In this document: piece after piece, positions 12,442 through 26,052 of the stretch
Numbering within the stretch: the first letter of the stretch is position 1
Layout of the letters: each line of letters opens with the position of its first letter
Origin: Branchiostoma lanceolatum
Lineage: Eukaryota; Chordata; Leptocardii; Amphioxiformes; Branchiostomatidae
Assembly (NCBI RefSeq): GCF_035083965.1
Contig: NC_089724.1
Coordinates: 11,216,910 to 11,280,909, forward strand
Reading direction: 5' to 3'
Length of the DNA: 64,000 bases
The notes under the pieces: generated by a model
What the model saw: only the letters and a program-made list of their open reading frames with translations
Told to the model about the DNA's origin: nothing
Databases searched by the model: none
Translations under genes and position numbers: made by a program

Positions 12442-15400
12442 CATGCACTCCTGACAGAGTTGTTTGAGCTCATGACCAGGCCGGGCAGCGCCATGTGTTC
12501 TGTGTCAAGTCGGCGGCGCCAGGACTTATGACTCTCCCATGCCTTCTAAGAAGGGAACCGGTACCGCGTGGGCTGGGGCGTCTTCGTCGAGTCAGCAAAA
12601 TAGTTAAGCTAACTGAGAGGTTGGTTCATCAAAGTGAAAGGACAAGGATGAGTAACTAAGGATATAAACGTATAACCTTGATATGAACTTACATCGGCTT
12701 TGCTGCACGGACAAGTTGTCACGTCTGCTGACCTTACAAACCGCATGTTACACTTACAGTGATTTCTGGCATAGAATAGCGGTCTGGAAGATTTCACCTG
12801 GTTTAATGACATTTCATTATTTACTTGTTCTGGGCCGCGTAATGTTCCTGCACCCCAATGTGCCAACTTTACTTTCCCGAAATGGACGGTTGTTTATAAC
12901 TTTATCTCTTTGTCTCCATACTCCTTTATGTGTATGTTGATGTATGGAGACGTTATAACATGTACCAGAGATGCATAACCAGTCAGTAACTAACATCAAA
13001 CGTGGACTTTGCGCCCCGTAAAGCGACTTCGCCCAACTTTCAATCTAAACGTCCCAAACCCATGTTTTGTTTCATTCAACACCGCGCCGTGGCCGTGATG
13101 TTCCTCCAGAGTCCCCGCGTGGTCCTGCAGGAACTGATAAGAGACAGTTTCACTACAAGCGGCTGATACGGACTTAGTTTATGTTGGCAACAACACAGAG
13201 AGTCGTGACAGAGCGAGAGATGGCGGAGATATGCGGCTACTTCAGGTCACCAATGTCACCATTCAGTACAGGCCTATGCTGATACGGAATTAAAATCTAT
13301 GTCTCTTCTTTTGTGACCACTTCAAGTTACATACGTTATCAAAATTAAAGGAATATCAGCGAAGAGCGTCCAGTCGGATACCTAGCTAGTGGTGTCAGAA
13401 CGGTATGAAGTATGGTGAGGTAGATAGTCTGGTATGTCATCTTGTGCCTTTCACAAATGTTGAAAAGCAAAATTTATTGATCCTTATTGACAGGCCCATC
13501 GATAAAGGGATCGATTGATGTATCAATTGTGTTCTATAAAACTATCAAACAGTCATAACTACGAAGCACTTTATTTTCTGACAAAATTGACTTAGAGTGG
13601 AGATGATAAGCTAGGATACCCCTAGCCAGACATCCGGCAGTGTGACGTCAGCTTACACTTGTCCACCCAAACGTTTAATACCTCGGTCGGGGCATGACCT
13701 GACTTTAACCCATAATTTTCCCCAGCTGTATGTCCTTGTTTGCCACAGGAGAGCCCAGAGGTCATTTTGTGGACAAAGTCTTGAGCAACATGTAGAAACC
13801 ACAGAAACAGTCAGAGAGAAAAGTTGCGCTTCAAAAATGTAAACGTTGTTCAGACGGACATTTCCAGTTCAATTCAATTTCCAGTCCATCTGTGAACGTT
13901 ACATGCGTACAATGTATTATGTTTTCGTTCCATTGTGCACGAGGCGTCATACAGATTCTTTCTCAGACAGCATTGGCAATCCATATTCTCATCATGTCAG
14001 GCTTTTTTAAATTTTGTCTGTCGCTTCTCGACTCACACGACAGTGCAGCAGTTCGTTACATGTGTCCAGACGGAGTTAGGCACGAGGCCCCCCAACCTAA
14101 CTTAGAGCTCTGCACCTAACCCGTAAAAATCCAAGGCAACGGAAGTTGACGAGCATACGTCACTCCAGATGGAGTGGTCACGCCTTTTGTAACTAAAGAT
14201 CACCGTTCGTACTTTTGAAAAGGTTAATTGCGTTCTCTGACGCACATGTGGATGACCAGTCCTTAGATCATGTTCTCTGTGCACGATAACAGGTGACGTT
14301 ATATACACAAGATGACTGGTAGAACGTTTACATTATCACAGTCGTGACAGTGTTTTTAATGACTGGGCGCTATATCATATGATATGGGAAAAATTTTATG
14401 AAGTTGATACACGTTATCTGTATACTAAAAAAATATAAACATGACTCATATGGACGTTCCTGATTACCAAATTCATTTCATATTGGTTACGTCTAGTCTG
14501 AACCACACCTGTGCATCTATACGGACTAAAGTACTATGAGTTTTGGCCAAAATAGGAGGAAAATTTTGCCATAGGAGTTGGCCAAGGGAGTGCACATGTT
14601 CGTCCACGAAATAGTCAATATTTTGGTCAAAATGTACCTTTTTTCAGTCCGTAGACCCAGCTTTGTTGGAGACTATGTTACCGTTACACTCCGCCAGTGT
14701 TTGTGTATTCACTTATACACCACATGGATATTTCTAATACCCAGAGTACATCCCCATATTGATCGCCTGCGGGATATACACGTAGAACCATGTGAAATAT
14801 TTATGAAGTGGATCACCAACAATAGCCGTGCCGCCTCGTACCTTACACCTGGCTGTCCCATAGTGTATTTCTGGCACGCGTCCAAGACTGACGTTACAAC
14901 ATGCTCGGATGAGGCAACTAGACCAACATGTCTGTCAAATAGTTGGAATAACTGAATCGTTAGCTCACAAGTTTTTTGTGAAAGGAACCTTTTGGTGAGG
15001 GGGGTTGCGCAACGTTGCACCTGTTTTTCTCCTCACTTGAGTTCAGATAAAACATGTCGGACGTACATGTAGCACTAGACAGTCTGGCCAGGGGCCTAGT
15101 GAGTCTTCTTCCGCACGTTTCATCATTTATGGCGCCAAGTGCCGTAGGGCCTTATGGCGATTATCTTACTAGATCAAGAACAACCTAGGCATTCATAGGC
15201 CCTTATATATAAGATGTGGATGGAGTTGGCATTTTGTCAAAAGATGGTCACCCCTGGCCTGCTTCAAATAACAGCTAGAACGACAATGTGTGTAAAGAGA
15301 GTGCATGAAGTTACCACGAAAAACTATCTAGTAACTCGGACTGATGCCTTGAGCGAACGAGGAGGGTATCTGAAAATACCATTTACAAAGTCAATGTACA

Positions 15401-16285
15401 ACATGTACAGCGTTTTCTCGTTAACTTACGTCTTTAGGAGTTTTCCTACTTAACCATGATAATGCTGTAGTTGATTTCATATCTGCTCTTTTCGTCGACT
15501 GACTATGTTTTGAATGTTCAGGGAGAAGTAAATGATTCTCCGCACGTTTTCGAGACAACTCGGTTTCGTGTAACAAACGCGTACAGTACTAGTATACCCT
15601 GTATTCTGCTCCCGTGCCACTTTGTCGTGCCAACTCCCCACCGACCCCAAAACCAATATCACCTTGACCTCAGTTGTTCCTCACCACTTCCGAGAAGTCT
15701 TCGTGGGGAGAAAAGGAAGCTTAAAGAACATCAAGCGCCAAAATCACATGGCACGGGCTCTGCGGTTCGAGTGTGTGTTTTGTTGGTTCCCGCAGGTTGG
15801 TTCCAAGATGGCTGGAATCGTCAAGAGTCTTGTGAATAAAGATCTAATAGTAGTAATACTAGTGAATATTGCTGACGTCGTTGTAGATGAAGGTGTTTTT
15901 TTCAGCATGTAAACTAAAGTTTCGTCCTTCCAGCTCTGCAGTCTGCACAATAATAAGTTCTGGGATACTTAAGTTCTTTTTTCTTAGACCATGATCACGT
16001 TGCTACGACATTGAACGTGTTAGTTACAATGAAAACATATCAATATACCTATCAAAAAGTCTTGACATGCAACAGTCATGGTCAGACGAGACTTGCGTTC
16101 TGGATGCTGCTCTGTCAGATGATTTTTTTAAAACTTTGAAACTTTATTGTGAAATCAGCTTAGCAGTCTCTCAGGGAGCCTGAACTGCGTAAATTCACAG
16201 TTTGTCATTACTAAAACATCATCATATATATAGTTATAATAACAATACAAATTTACACAAGACAACTAAAAGTCAACATAACAAC
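12442..16285. other. Long gene-poor stretch
   Basis: I find no frame with family likeness, no convincing exon with paired splice sites and no RNA gene. Short open frames here (for example at 14578-14955) have no recognisable domains. At about 16120-16200 the minus strand carries TTCACAATAAAGTTTC, resembling a LINE 3' tail. Confidence 0.45.
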
Positions 16286-16288
16286 ATG

Positions 16289-16884
16289 ATGGTATCTCTT
16301 CATGGTTCAGGTCGATTTTGCAGGGGCGAGATTTACATATAGTTTCAAGGGTTTTGCGGGCATTGAATGTACTGTATTGTTCTTGTCAGGTTTGCAAGGA
16401 GGAAGTGTAAAATCCACGGTGTAGTCCCACTGTCATGCTATCTCTCCATTGCGTGTCGCAGCTGGACATTCTTTATTGTCAAAACCTTGAGAATTGTTTA
16501 CAGCTTCATACGATGATCACTTTCACGTACTTTTCCCGAACTTGGCACGGGAATCCCCTCATAAACCCACCGGCCGCCAGAATAGTCGCGTCAACAGGAA
16601 ATCGGAAGGAAAAATATCGTGTCGGCAGAAATAGTTGCAGGCATTGCTTTTGTCTTGTGATAAAGAACAGAAGAACGTGCTACTGATCTTAACTTCGGTT
16701 AATCACGAAAATAAAAATGTTTTGTCCATAAGTAATTCGAGTTACTAACTGATAAAATGTGTACGAAACCTAAAGTGGAACGCCCCAACGTCCATAGCAC
16801 AGGATCTTTTCCCTGTCGGCGCGATACCGTATGTCTTCAAATCTCGCCCCTGCAAAGTCGACCTGAACCATGATGAGATACCAT
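16289..16884. mobile_element. 596-bp unit with 46-bp inverted ends
   Basis: The arms 16289-16334 and 16839-16884 are near-perfect inverted repeats (left begins ATGGTATCTC and contains GGTTCAGGTCGA; right contains TCGACCTGAACC). The 500 bp between them encodes nothing recognisable. This fits a non-autonomous DNA transposon, although no convincing target duplication is visible. Confidence 0.6.
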
Positions 16885-16899
16885 TGACGCTCACGGTAT

Positions 16900-19122
16900 T
16901 CCCCACGCACACCCCTGTGTTTACCAAGAAGCATCATCAGAGATATAGTTTATTTCAAACTTGTCCGGGGTGATCTTTTCAGGACAGACCTATTTCTAGG
17001 ACAATTTGATTGTGTTGCTACTTCAATATGCGTTGCGTAAATGTGTCTCAATAGCTATGTTTATATTTGGCTTGCATTTATGTTTTAACGCCACTTTCTG
17101 GTTAGTTCTAGCTAGTTATTGAAGTGTGCTGAGTTTACGTCTGTGTCTCTGTCGACGTGACCATGTATTAAGTGTAAGAAAGACGAATAGCACAAATATC
17201 AGAATGACGTTTACCTTCCGACAAGACGTAGACTTATGCTAAGTTCGCAGTTGAAGCAAGCTATCAACCCAGCCGGCCCAGGTATACAGACACGTACAGG
17301 ACGGGTACTTGTATATAGTACACGGTTTGGTTTGAACCCCACATGTCAACGTTAATACTTATGCCTAATTAAAACCAAGTACAGAAGGGGTATTTTCACT
17401 AGACACCTTTAAGCAACACCTGGAGTTATATGTGCAAAGATTAGGTGTGACAGGTCGTTTGGTGTTATTCATGTATAACTAGCCATGTATAAGTTGGTGT
17501 ACTACGACGAAGAATGTTTCTACTGGAAGGTACAAATGCAATACAAATGCAGAAATCATGTTTTTGAAACTTACTAGGATTTCTGTTAACATAAAACAGG
17601 AACAACAAGAAACGTTTCTTCTTTAAAATTATGGGAACACAGGTGAATCCGAAGGTTTTCAAGTGGTTTTTAAGCAACCGTTTGGAATCATATACGGCTT
17701 GTTTTAAGATTCTTGAACGTACTTTCGAGGAAAAATCATTTCCCCCAGCTGCAGGTGCTGTCGTTATAGAGTTCCATCTTTTCTTGCGCTATGCAAGTTA
17801 CACAGTGTCACTAGCGTAGAGGTGTGTGTAACATTATTTGAGTATTGTGTAGCTGCCCTCCTCTAGATCTCACCGGCGATACAATAGTCAAGCAACGTCG
17901 TATGCGCTAAAACTTTACGTGCATGAGTTTTGTGTAAAGGAACCTTTTCTGTACACATTATTATATGTTGGTAATAAGAAAGATGTTACAAATAGGCTGC
18001 TCTAATTTGTGTCTAAGTGCATTCTTGTTGTATTCATTTTTGACCGGGGTTATCGACTGTGTACAGAACGCTACCTATAGCTAACAAACATGGCGACCGA
18101 CCCGCTGAACCTCTCAACACAGACGGGCGCAGCCGCCATGTTGACATATCGGTATTTGAGTCAACATTATCAAAACATTTCTCAGTCTACTGATTTGTGA
18201 TTGGTGATAGGTTAACCCTGTTTTATGAGAACGGGGGCAACCGAAGTTCTCATGGGTTGAGCCACATGTTTCAAGCCCGTTGCACACATGTGAACAAAAC
18301 AGCACATATGTAGGGGACAAAAGTCTCAAGTATCGTTTAAAACCAAAACCTCTACCTGTAGTCCTGTACCATATAGTTAGCTGTTCATGCAGTAGTTCCA
18401 CCCTGAAAGGTGCTACAAATAGAATAGTTTTGGTATTTCGTTTTTCGTATTCCATGTATACTGATACAGATCGATATCTTGACACTATGAAGGCGGTAAG
18501 GGGCATAAAAAGGACATGACAAGGACAATCTTCAACATGACCAACATAGGAGGGTTTTTGGTGGCGCGATGAGTCTTGGTGCACGATCGAACTGAACACC
18601 ACGTATTTTTGCTGTTACTATAACTGCTGTCGTTCTAACGAAAATACGATTTTTTTTTCTTTTCCCTTCCTCAATTGAGGTGAAACATGATGGTTTTTGA
18701 AATATAATATCATAAACAATCTGAGAGGGTTATTCTATATCTAATCTATAACCAACATTTGCTGCCGAAAACTAAGCTTTAAAGAGAGGGTCGGATGCAA
18801 CCGATATAGTACCGAATGAAAAAATCGTTTGAATGAGTTCAACAACGATTTCACTTTCCAATACAATGAAAAGTAAGACATCTCTACTGTATCTTTGTAT
18901 CCAGTGGATGAGGTGATCTATATAAACAAAAACAATTTAAGAAAAAGGCAAACCGAGACACCTTGACGCAAATGGGGCCGGCTTGCGATACAGGCAGGGC
19001 TTACTGGACAAGTGACTTTGTAATTGGTATGTTGAAAGTCTTAAATAATCCACACATATATCATTAGAAGTTGTTCAGTTTCATCTACGAGCTATATAGT
19101 GAAGAACACACCAGGTGAATAC
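16900..19122. other. Gene-poor stretch with one small ATG frame
   Basis: No gene can be supported. A 36-codon frame at 18090-18200 (+) starts MATDPLNLSTQTGAAAM in a good ATG context and could be a short first exon, but no clear donor or downstream partner is seen. The remainder is AT-rich. Confidence 0.35.
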
Positions 19123-19124
19123 AT

Positions 19125-19174
19125 ATGCACACACACACGCGCACACACACATAACACACATAACACACACACAC

Positions 19175-19205
<31 letters not shown>

Positions 19206-19257
19206 TACATACACACACACACACACACAAACTCACTCACAATCACACATACACAAA

Positions 19258-19300
<43 letters not shown>

Positions 19301-19329
19301 TACACCAACACTCAAAATCACACATACAC

Positions 19330-19367
<38 letters not shown>

Positions 19368-19396
19368 AACACACAAACACACAAAAACACACACAT
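19125..19396. repeat. (CA)n microsatellite block
   Basis: About 270 bp of nearly pure CA dinucleotides, interrupted by CATACA and AACTCACTCACAATC-type spacers. The spacer AATCACACATACACAAAA occurs twice, so part of the block duplicated as a larger unit. Confidence 0.97.
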
Positions 19397-19399
19397 TCA

Positions 19400-20490
19400 G
19401 AGAGAGGTGGCTGTAGTTTAGAATAGTTTAACTACAATCGGGGGGATTTCTTTTAGGCACTCACGTAGAAATGATAATGAGAATTGTATGACGAAAGAAG
19501 ATTCCAAATATGTCGGATAGTGTCGGCTATTATCTCTTTCCCCTCCCTTCTCCAGGGACTGTAAACCCGGGAGGGAGTGGGGTAAAACTGCACTTTAAGA
19601 TATTTCTAATTCTACAGTAACGCACACACACACACAATGACAAATGATCGCCTTAACAGCCAGATTTATTCTACATCATCAAATAAGCAAATTATACATG
19701 CAAAACTGTGAAAAATAACAAATAGCTAAGGTGAACCAACCGACATCCGCAATCCCCAAATATTCTGCAGATCATCCTGAGTCCAGAGCTGTACACAAGA
19801 ATTTTGGTTTGTAACTCGATCCATTTTTACCTGGAGTATTTCCGTGTGCAGCCGACCGAAAAGTTGTCATACCCCGTTCACACTCAAAAAGTTTAAGTGG
19901 GACGCCCGAATACCCTCAACCACAGTCTGAAAGACCTTTGAAATGCACAGCTAGAGGAAGCATATTTATCCAACTTATAGATATTTGTTACCACTCAAAT
20001 AATGTTTTTTCAGAGGTTATCAGTGGGTTTTATGCAGGTGTTTTGAGGCGGTGTTAGTGACGGGAGGCCAGCCATAGCAGGGCGGGAGCTGGCAGGGGAA
20101 TCCCCGCTCGCCCCCAGGCTTGGTGCCAGCCGTCTTGTGACCATTACTCGTACAGAAGAATAGCCAGGATTTTCCCCAGAATTTTCATGCAAAATACCGG
20201 GAAAAAGAACAATACAGAGCTCTAATACATGGGTATTAAAACTTCAAAATTTAAGTTGTCAAAACTGTCAGATGGCTGAGGTCAGACGTATGGCGTTTAA
20301 GATAAATAGACGGAAAAAGAGCGAATAGGGGGAAACCAGCGCGCGGATTTTCCGAGAAAGCAATTAAGGTGACATTGTTGCCTGGCTTCAGGAGGGCAGG
20401 TATAGACAGGCTTATTTGTGAGGTCTACTTGAACAAAGTTGTGGTCTGTGTTAGGTTGGTACCTGTCCAGCATACTAGTATCAGGTACGT
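19400..20490. other. Intergenic, nothing recognised
   Basis: No exon, RNA gene or clear repeat is supportable. A short (CA)n run lies near 19620-19635. Confidence 0.4.
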
Positions 20491-20500
20491 AACATTTGGC

Positions 20501-20621
20501 TACTCTCCAAGCAGAGGAGCGTTTCCGGCTGGTTTTTGACTCTTCGTCTTTTTTTGTCTCTTCAAACCCCACGACAAAAGCGTCAAAAACCAGCCGGAAC
20601 CCCTCCTCTGCCTGGAGAGTA
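20501..20621. mobile_element. hAT-like miniature hairpin element, copy A
   Basis: A ~120-bp near-palindrome. The left arm TACTCTCCAAGCAGAGG and the right arm (reverse TACTCTCCAGGCAGAGG) extend inverted through CCGGCTGGTTTTTGAC. Flanks AACATTTGGC (20491-20500) and AACAATTGGC (20621-20630) nearly match, a decayed target duplication. It belongs with the elements at 25063, 27151 and 58705. Confidence 0.7.
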
Positions 20622-20957
20622 ACAATTGGCCACCTTGTTCTAGATAAAGAAGAGGCTAGAATTTTCCTCAAACGTAAAGTACAAGGACGCCATTTTGACA
20701 TGGCGTGGTCAACAAACAGCCATGTGGCAAAAATGTTCTACGGGGTAGGTAACATTTTCACCTGGAGGCGTTGTGTGCATTTTTGACACACTTTCAAAGA
20801 AATCCAATAAAGCCTGTATTGAATGCAAAAATATTAACATAAATGTTTGTGATATTGGGAATGTCACCACAAGGGTTTTTAGATGATATTTGTAATTAGT
20901 TTGAATAAATTTAAATGAAAGAATACTAAGTCACAATGATTCTAAATTTTTAAAAAA

Positions 20958-21515
20958 ATTCAATAGTCAAGTCAAGTCAAAGTCAACGTTTATTGCACAA
21001 CGATTGTAACAGGTACAATGTAAGGCAAAAACAAAATACTACTGGCTACTTATGTCAAACTACTAAAAGCTACAGGGAGGTTCTATGCTATACAATGGTT
21101 AGGTTCTAGGCTGTACAATGCTCCATTTCAAACTACATGAAAGCACTATCTATATAATATTGTCAGAGGTAGATAATATCAACAGGAGATACAATAGGGA
21201 GTCGTATATGTCAATTATACAATTACATGATGAGGAGATGAATGTCTTATACAACTAAATCGCTATTTCACGGATTCTTTGTTGCATAGATGTATAGATA
21301 TATTGGCCTAGATATACAGATATTGTTTCAGGACATGACATAAGTACACGAAACGTCTCTGTTTTCGACTGAGGTAGTGTTACATTTGTTTTACACTTAA
21401 TTGTCTGCATTAACTTCACTCTTTCATCTTTATATGTTGGACATTCTATTAAGAAGTGATATTCGTTTTCGACATTTTCCTTACATGTAGGACAAAGTCT
21501 AAAATGAAAATTTGA
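20958..21515 (-). mobile_element. 5'-truncated LINE, 3' end
   Basis: On the minus strand the start encodes a zinc-knuckle C-terminus (about 21510-21330) with Cys-x2-Cys, then NEYHFLIECPTYKDER, typical of the C-terminus of amphioxus non-LTR reverse transcriptases. A 3' UTR follows, ending in TGCAATAAACGTTGAC and a (TTGAC)n tail. It is a dead, 5'-truncated copy. The element at 47935-48505 has the same C-terminal layout. Confidence 0.75.
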
Positions 21516-21529
21516 ATTTATTTAAATCC

Positions 21530-23130
21530 AATTAGATTTTTTAGAAACATTTTGAAAGAGCCTGCACAAAAATATCGTTATTTAGAATAATTTGCGAATA
21601 TCTACTGTGATTCCTCTAACTTTCGATATATAGAGAAATATAGACAAAGCTTTCTAAATAGTGGACTAGGGTAATTGCCCCCATAAAATCAGGTGCTAAT
21701 CCAGCCCTATTGTATTTTTAGATGTCACTGCTGGACACTGTTAGGTCCTTTGTGCATGCCATCTATGCATGGTGCCCAAACAAAATTCACAAATATGCGT
21801 GAATTGCTGTCTTCACAGCCCACTGACCCTTATAATATGTCACAAATAATTGTAAAAAAAATGGTAGAAAATGGTAGAATGTTGTAACCATTATTTAGAA
21901 ACTATTTGAAACATCATATTCCACATCATTAATATTTCCAACGATTTACACAACCGGGCAAATAATTATAAAGTTGAAATGACATTCACAATATTTCCAA
22001 AGTATGAAATCTCCTAGACAAATAATTACAAAGAATTAACAGTTGTAAATTATGACAATCACAACCCTTGCGGTGACTCGGAATGGACTCTAGCACTTCT
22101 GGGAATATTTTGCCCCTGTCTCCTATTTGCTACCTTAAAAGGACATGTGAAAGAAAATTTGAGAATGATAATAAAACTAAGCGTCACCGGCCAGGGCAGG
22201 GAAACTTTCTGCGTAAACTTTATCCACCCTCCAGGCGGTTCTCCGTAAACTTTACCCACCCTCCCTCCAGGCGGTTCTCCGTAAACTGACCATCTACTTT
22301 AATCCTCAAGTCAAGGCGTTTCTCCGTAAGCTGCCCAGCCTCCAGGCCGTTCTCCGTAAACTGCCATACACCATTTTCATTGTGCAAGCACATTTTTTTT
22401 TATTGCAACAGAAATCAGGAGAACATGTTGGGGTCAGATCAAAAGTTATATGTTCCTTGCCAGCGGTCGTCCCCCGAAAAAGTCTAAGGTCGAGAGGTTT
22501 TTGCTAGGATGGGTCGGGGAACCGGAAACAAAACATTTTTTCCTGGGCCTAAATTATGCTTGAATCTCGGCACTCCGACCAGTCTGGTAAATAAAGAGAA
22601 ATAAACCCTTGGATGTAGTTTGGATTAGAGGTGTGGAGAACATAGATCATCGCGGTCCGCGTCTGTACCCAGGCAAGTTTTATTTTGTCGCCAGATCGCT
22701 TTCTTTACTTGGAAATGTCTACTGATTCCATTGATATGGCTATCTAAAGTTAGCCTCCTTCGCAGACTTTCTATGACAGCGGCGTGAATTTCAGCGAAAT
22801 ATTTTTTTCAGGCTCGTTGACTCTCGAAGACCAGTGTGTCACCTAACACTGAACGAAGGACAACAGAACAATTTGTATCGTGCCCACGTCCGTACGTAGA
22901 ATACTATAAACTCGGTTTGAAGTTCAATCCAAAATGCTATATTCAGCCCTGCTTCTACTTCGTCATTGGCCTATTCTTTTAGTCACACATTATGAACTCA
23001 TCAACAAAAGCGAATCAATGTCTGTATCATCCTGTCGTTTCTTTCTGCTTGTATTCTTTCATCCTCCGAGTTTGCCCCTTGCTCAGTGATTCACTCGCTA
23101 CGTGCCCAACCTCTCTCCCTCTTCCTTCGT
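21530..23130. other. Intergenic with a short tandem repeat
   Basis: At about 22205-22375 a unit of roughly 30-38 bp containing CCAGGCGGTTCTCCGTAAAC repeats four to five times with drift. No gene is seen in the rest. Confidence 0.55.
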
Positions 23131-23460
23131 CACTCACTCACTCACTCACTCACTCACTCACTCACTCACTCACTCACTCACTCACTCACTCACTCACTCA
23201 CTCACTCACTCACTCGCTCACTCACTCACTCACTCACTCACTCACTCGGCACTGACTCACGCACTCACTCACTCACTCACTCACTCACACACTCACTCAC
23301 TCACTCACTCACTCACTCACACACTCACTCACTCACTCACTCACTCGGCACTCACTCACTCACTCAGTCACACACTCAGTCACACACTCACTCACTCACT
23401 CACTCACTCACTCACTCACTCACTCACTCACTCACTCACTCACTCACTCACTCACTCACT
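23131..23460. repeat. (CTCA)n microsatellite, first locus
   Basis: About 330 bp of CTCA tetranucleotides with a few interruptions (GGCACT and CACACT blocks occur more than once). Four-base units keep frames open in Thr-His-Ser-Leu repeats, which are not proteins. A second locus lies at 56886-57088. Confidence 0.97.
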
Positions 23461-25062
23461 CCTAGAGTCTTGTTCACTGACTTTTAAAAAGCAAGTGTGT
23501 TTTTTGATACAAATGAGGTCCCTTGTCTGAAATGTAATTTCGTTTTGATTCATGGAAGAATCATATTTTGTATGTTGAGCAGTAATTGTGCAGTAAAGGC
23601 CGCCTACTGTAATAATCGCACTTAATTCCAGTCAGGTGAAAAAAATGTTTTCACTGAAACTCATGAAACGGTCTTCATTGAGCTCAATGTTCAACTCTCA
23701 GTGTGGTTCAGCAAAATACCTTTCTCTTTCACACCAAAAATTCGCACAAAGGCATTACACTTGTTTACACATATACAAGTTGAAAGACGTTGCCATGGCG
23801 GCTTAATAAACTCTGGACCCCAGGAATTAACGTTGTCAACATGATCCATTTACTTCATAACTTTGCAGACTTGCTTGATAGAAATGTCTCAGAAAAATCT
23901 TGAAGTTCCTAAGTTGACGCATCACTGATGATCACTCTGAGTGGAATGTTTGTCGTCTAAAATAAGAAATGCGTCCAATAGTTCACAGGGGGGGCTGACA
24001 CACACGCCTTGGCACGTACGGTCTCGGGTTCTGCATCGTCATGATGAGTCTGTAGAATGATACTTAGTAAATGATCTATGCGTGAACGCCTAAGGCGTAA
24101 ACAGACAATTGGACGTCTGCGAACTACAACTGAGAAAATCCACCCAGTTGTGACCGGTCCCGCCAATGTGGTGCTGTATTGTTCACTTCTTTGCACGTAA
24201 TGTATCCGCGAAGCTCACGCCCCTTCAATTGAAGTACAGTAAAACAACAAATCCGTGATACTCTCACGACAAGATGATGATGATGAAAACAACAAAGGTC
24301 GTTCCAAAGCGCATCTAGTTACCTTACCCTAGTGGACTCACATGGGTGGACTCACGAAGTGTAGGTAGATTCACTTACTCTAACGGACTTAACCCTGCAC
24401 GTAGCTGGAGACATGCCTGGGGGACTTTAGTGGGCAGTCATTAACACACAGGTATTGATGGGGGGGGGGGGGGGGTCACTATTCATGGAATGTCCGAGTG
24501 CTATGTCAGCATTGTCAGGACAATGACAACGCTTTATATCCAAAAACAAACGTTAAAAGCCGGCTTGTCTTTCATGTCTGTATTTCTGTTTGATATTTTG
24601 CCGTCGATAACAGACTAGATCGCAAAACACTCAATTACAATGTTATCCAATATGGTTGTTTTTGGCTCTCAGTTTTTCAACCGACGCCCCCTTCTCTACT
24701 CTAATATCTCTCCCCATCTAATCCACCAGATGTGAAAGTAGAACTACTCCGCAGTGGCACACGTCACCGCTTTCACTCTTTTGTGGACTTCCTATCCCTG
24801 CGAAATGTCGTCACCGTTCGAAACTCAGAGAAACTAGAACATAAAGAAAAGCGGTACTGCCCGAGAGAACGGCAGGGCGTCCTGACAAAAGAAAGGGCAA
24901 CCAAGGTCATCAGAAATGCGGACTGATGTATTCCAGCCTTTTTACCAACCCCGTTTGTGACCATGGCAACGGGATGGCATTCAGATTACATCAGTCAAGG
25001 TCAACTTTTGCATGGTGAAATTCACACATTTGGACTGGTGGCCAGTGAAAAGAAGAAAAGAT
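23461..25062. other. Intergenic, no gene seen
   Basis: AT-rich sequence with a 16-base G run at 24460-24475. No exon or RNA gene is supportable. Confidence 0.4.
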
Positions 25063-25193
25063 TACTATTCTACAAACAGAGGTTTCGGTCGAAGAGGCTA
25101 GGAGTGGCCGTGATTTTTAACGAGGGAGAGAAACGTTACAAATCGCAGCCACTCCTTGCCCTCTCGACTGAAACCTCTGCTTGGAGAATAGTA
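25063..25193. mobile_element. hAT-like miniature hairpin element, copy C
   Basis: The 131-bp unit has inverted arms of about 30 bp: left TACTATTCTACAAACAGAGG, right (reversed) TACTATTCTCCAAGCAGAGG. Only the left arm has drifted. The ends match the CTCCAAGCAG family. No target duplication is obvious. Confidence 0.65.
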
Positions 25194-25807
25194 CGTCTTT
25201 TTGTCAGTGCGCCGGCGAAGTTCCAACTCTCTTTTCTTACGAAAATGGACAATTAAAAAAGACAAACAGCCTGAGCCTCTCAAATACCGTTTAGTTAGCT
25301 ATATCTATATTTGTACATTAGGATACACCTTAGGTAAGTGTTCACACCTTTAATTACAGGCGATTAAACAACATACTTTGAAAAGTCGTGTCAGGAGAGA
25401 TGAAAAGGTAGGGAAGGGTGTGGGCACTTATGACGTACGAGGCCAGGTAACATCATGTTTTGAAATAAAAGTGACTTCACCCTTATCAATTACGCAGGGT
25501 TGTGAACGGACAACGTAGCAATGAGATCTACTACCTCAGGTGGCACAATGTATACAAAGACGTTGAAAAGAACACATCTACTTGGAGATAAGGTGACATC
25601 CGCTCTTCCACATACCCGCAAACAAAAACCGCCGACCGGACGTTCCAGCTGTCCCGACTTCCGAACTCGATCAGTTTTACTTTTATAATAGACAGTCTTT
25701 ATTTCTCTGCCATGTTGTGTAAACCATCGCCTTTATGCATGCACAGGGGACCTTGAAGTTGTAACTTCTGCACACACACAAAGAGCATAGAAGTGTATCC
25801 AGTTGTG

Positions 25808-25833
25808 TAACGTTGGGTAACATAAATTCGTGG
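25808..25833. repeat. Isolated end motif of the 840-bp dispersed element
   Basis: TAACGTTGGGTAACATAAATTCG here matches, in inverted orientation, the terminal motif of the element ending at 26891. The following 220 bp do not match the rest of that element, so this is either a truncated second copy or part of a longer parent element. Confidence 0.5.
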
Positions 25834-26052
25834 GGTACTTAAATTCGGGATTTTTCGAAAACGGGGTATTTAGGGATATGTGCTAGATGCAACATCAGTA
25901 ATACCGCTAGAAATGCAAACTTGACAGACTAACGTATTCAGAACACTGTCTAAAAAGCTTCGATAAGCATGCATTAGAAGGCGACGAGGACAAAAACTCT
26001 CCGTCCCTTATTGGAACAGTCTGAGGGCTTCGTGGGAGAATCACACTACATC

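Noticed and set aside
15471-15912. Overlapping plus-strand frames of 122 and 96 codons
   Set aside because: No family likeness, no compatible splice partners, sequence typical of the surrounding intergenic DNA.
18114-18602. 162-codon minus-strand frame
   Set aside because: Low-complexity-free but unrecognisable; no supporting promoter or splicing signals, and it overlaps an unrelated small plus-strand frame.
19085-19426. Open frames reading Thr-His or Val-Cys repeats
   Set aside because: Products of the (CA)n block.
23086-23530. Open frames reading Thr-His-Ser-Leu repeats at 23.1 kb and 56.8 kb
   Set aside because: Products of (CTCA)n microsatellites, with no flanking gene structure.
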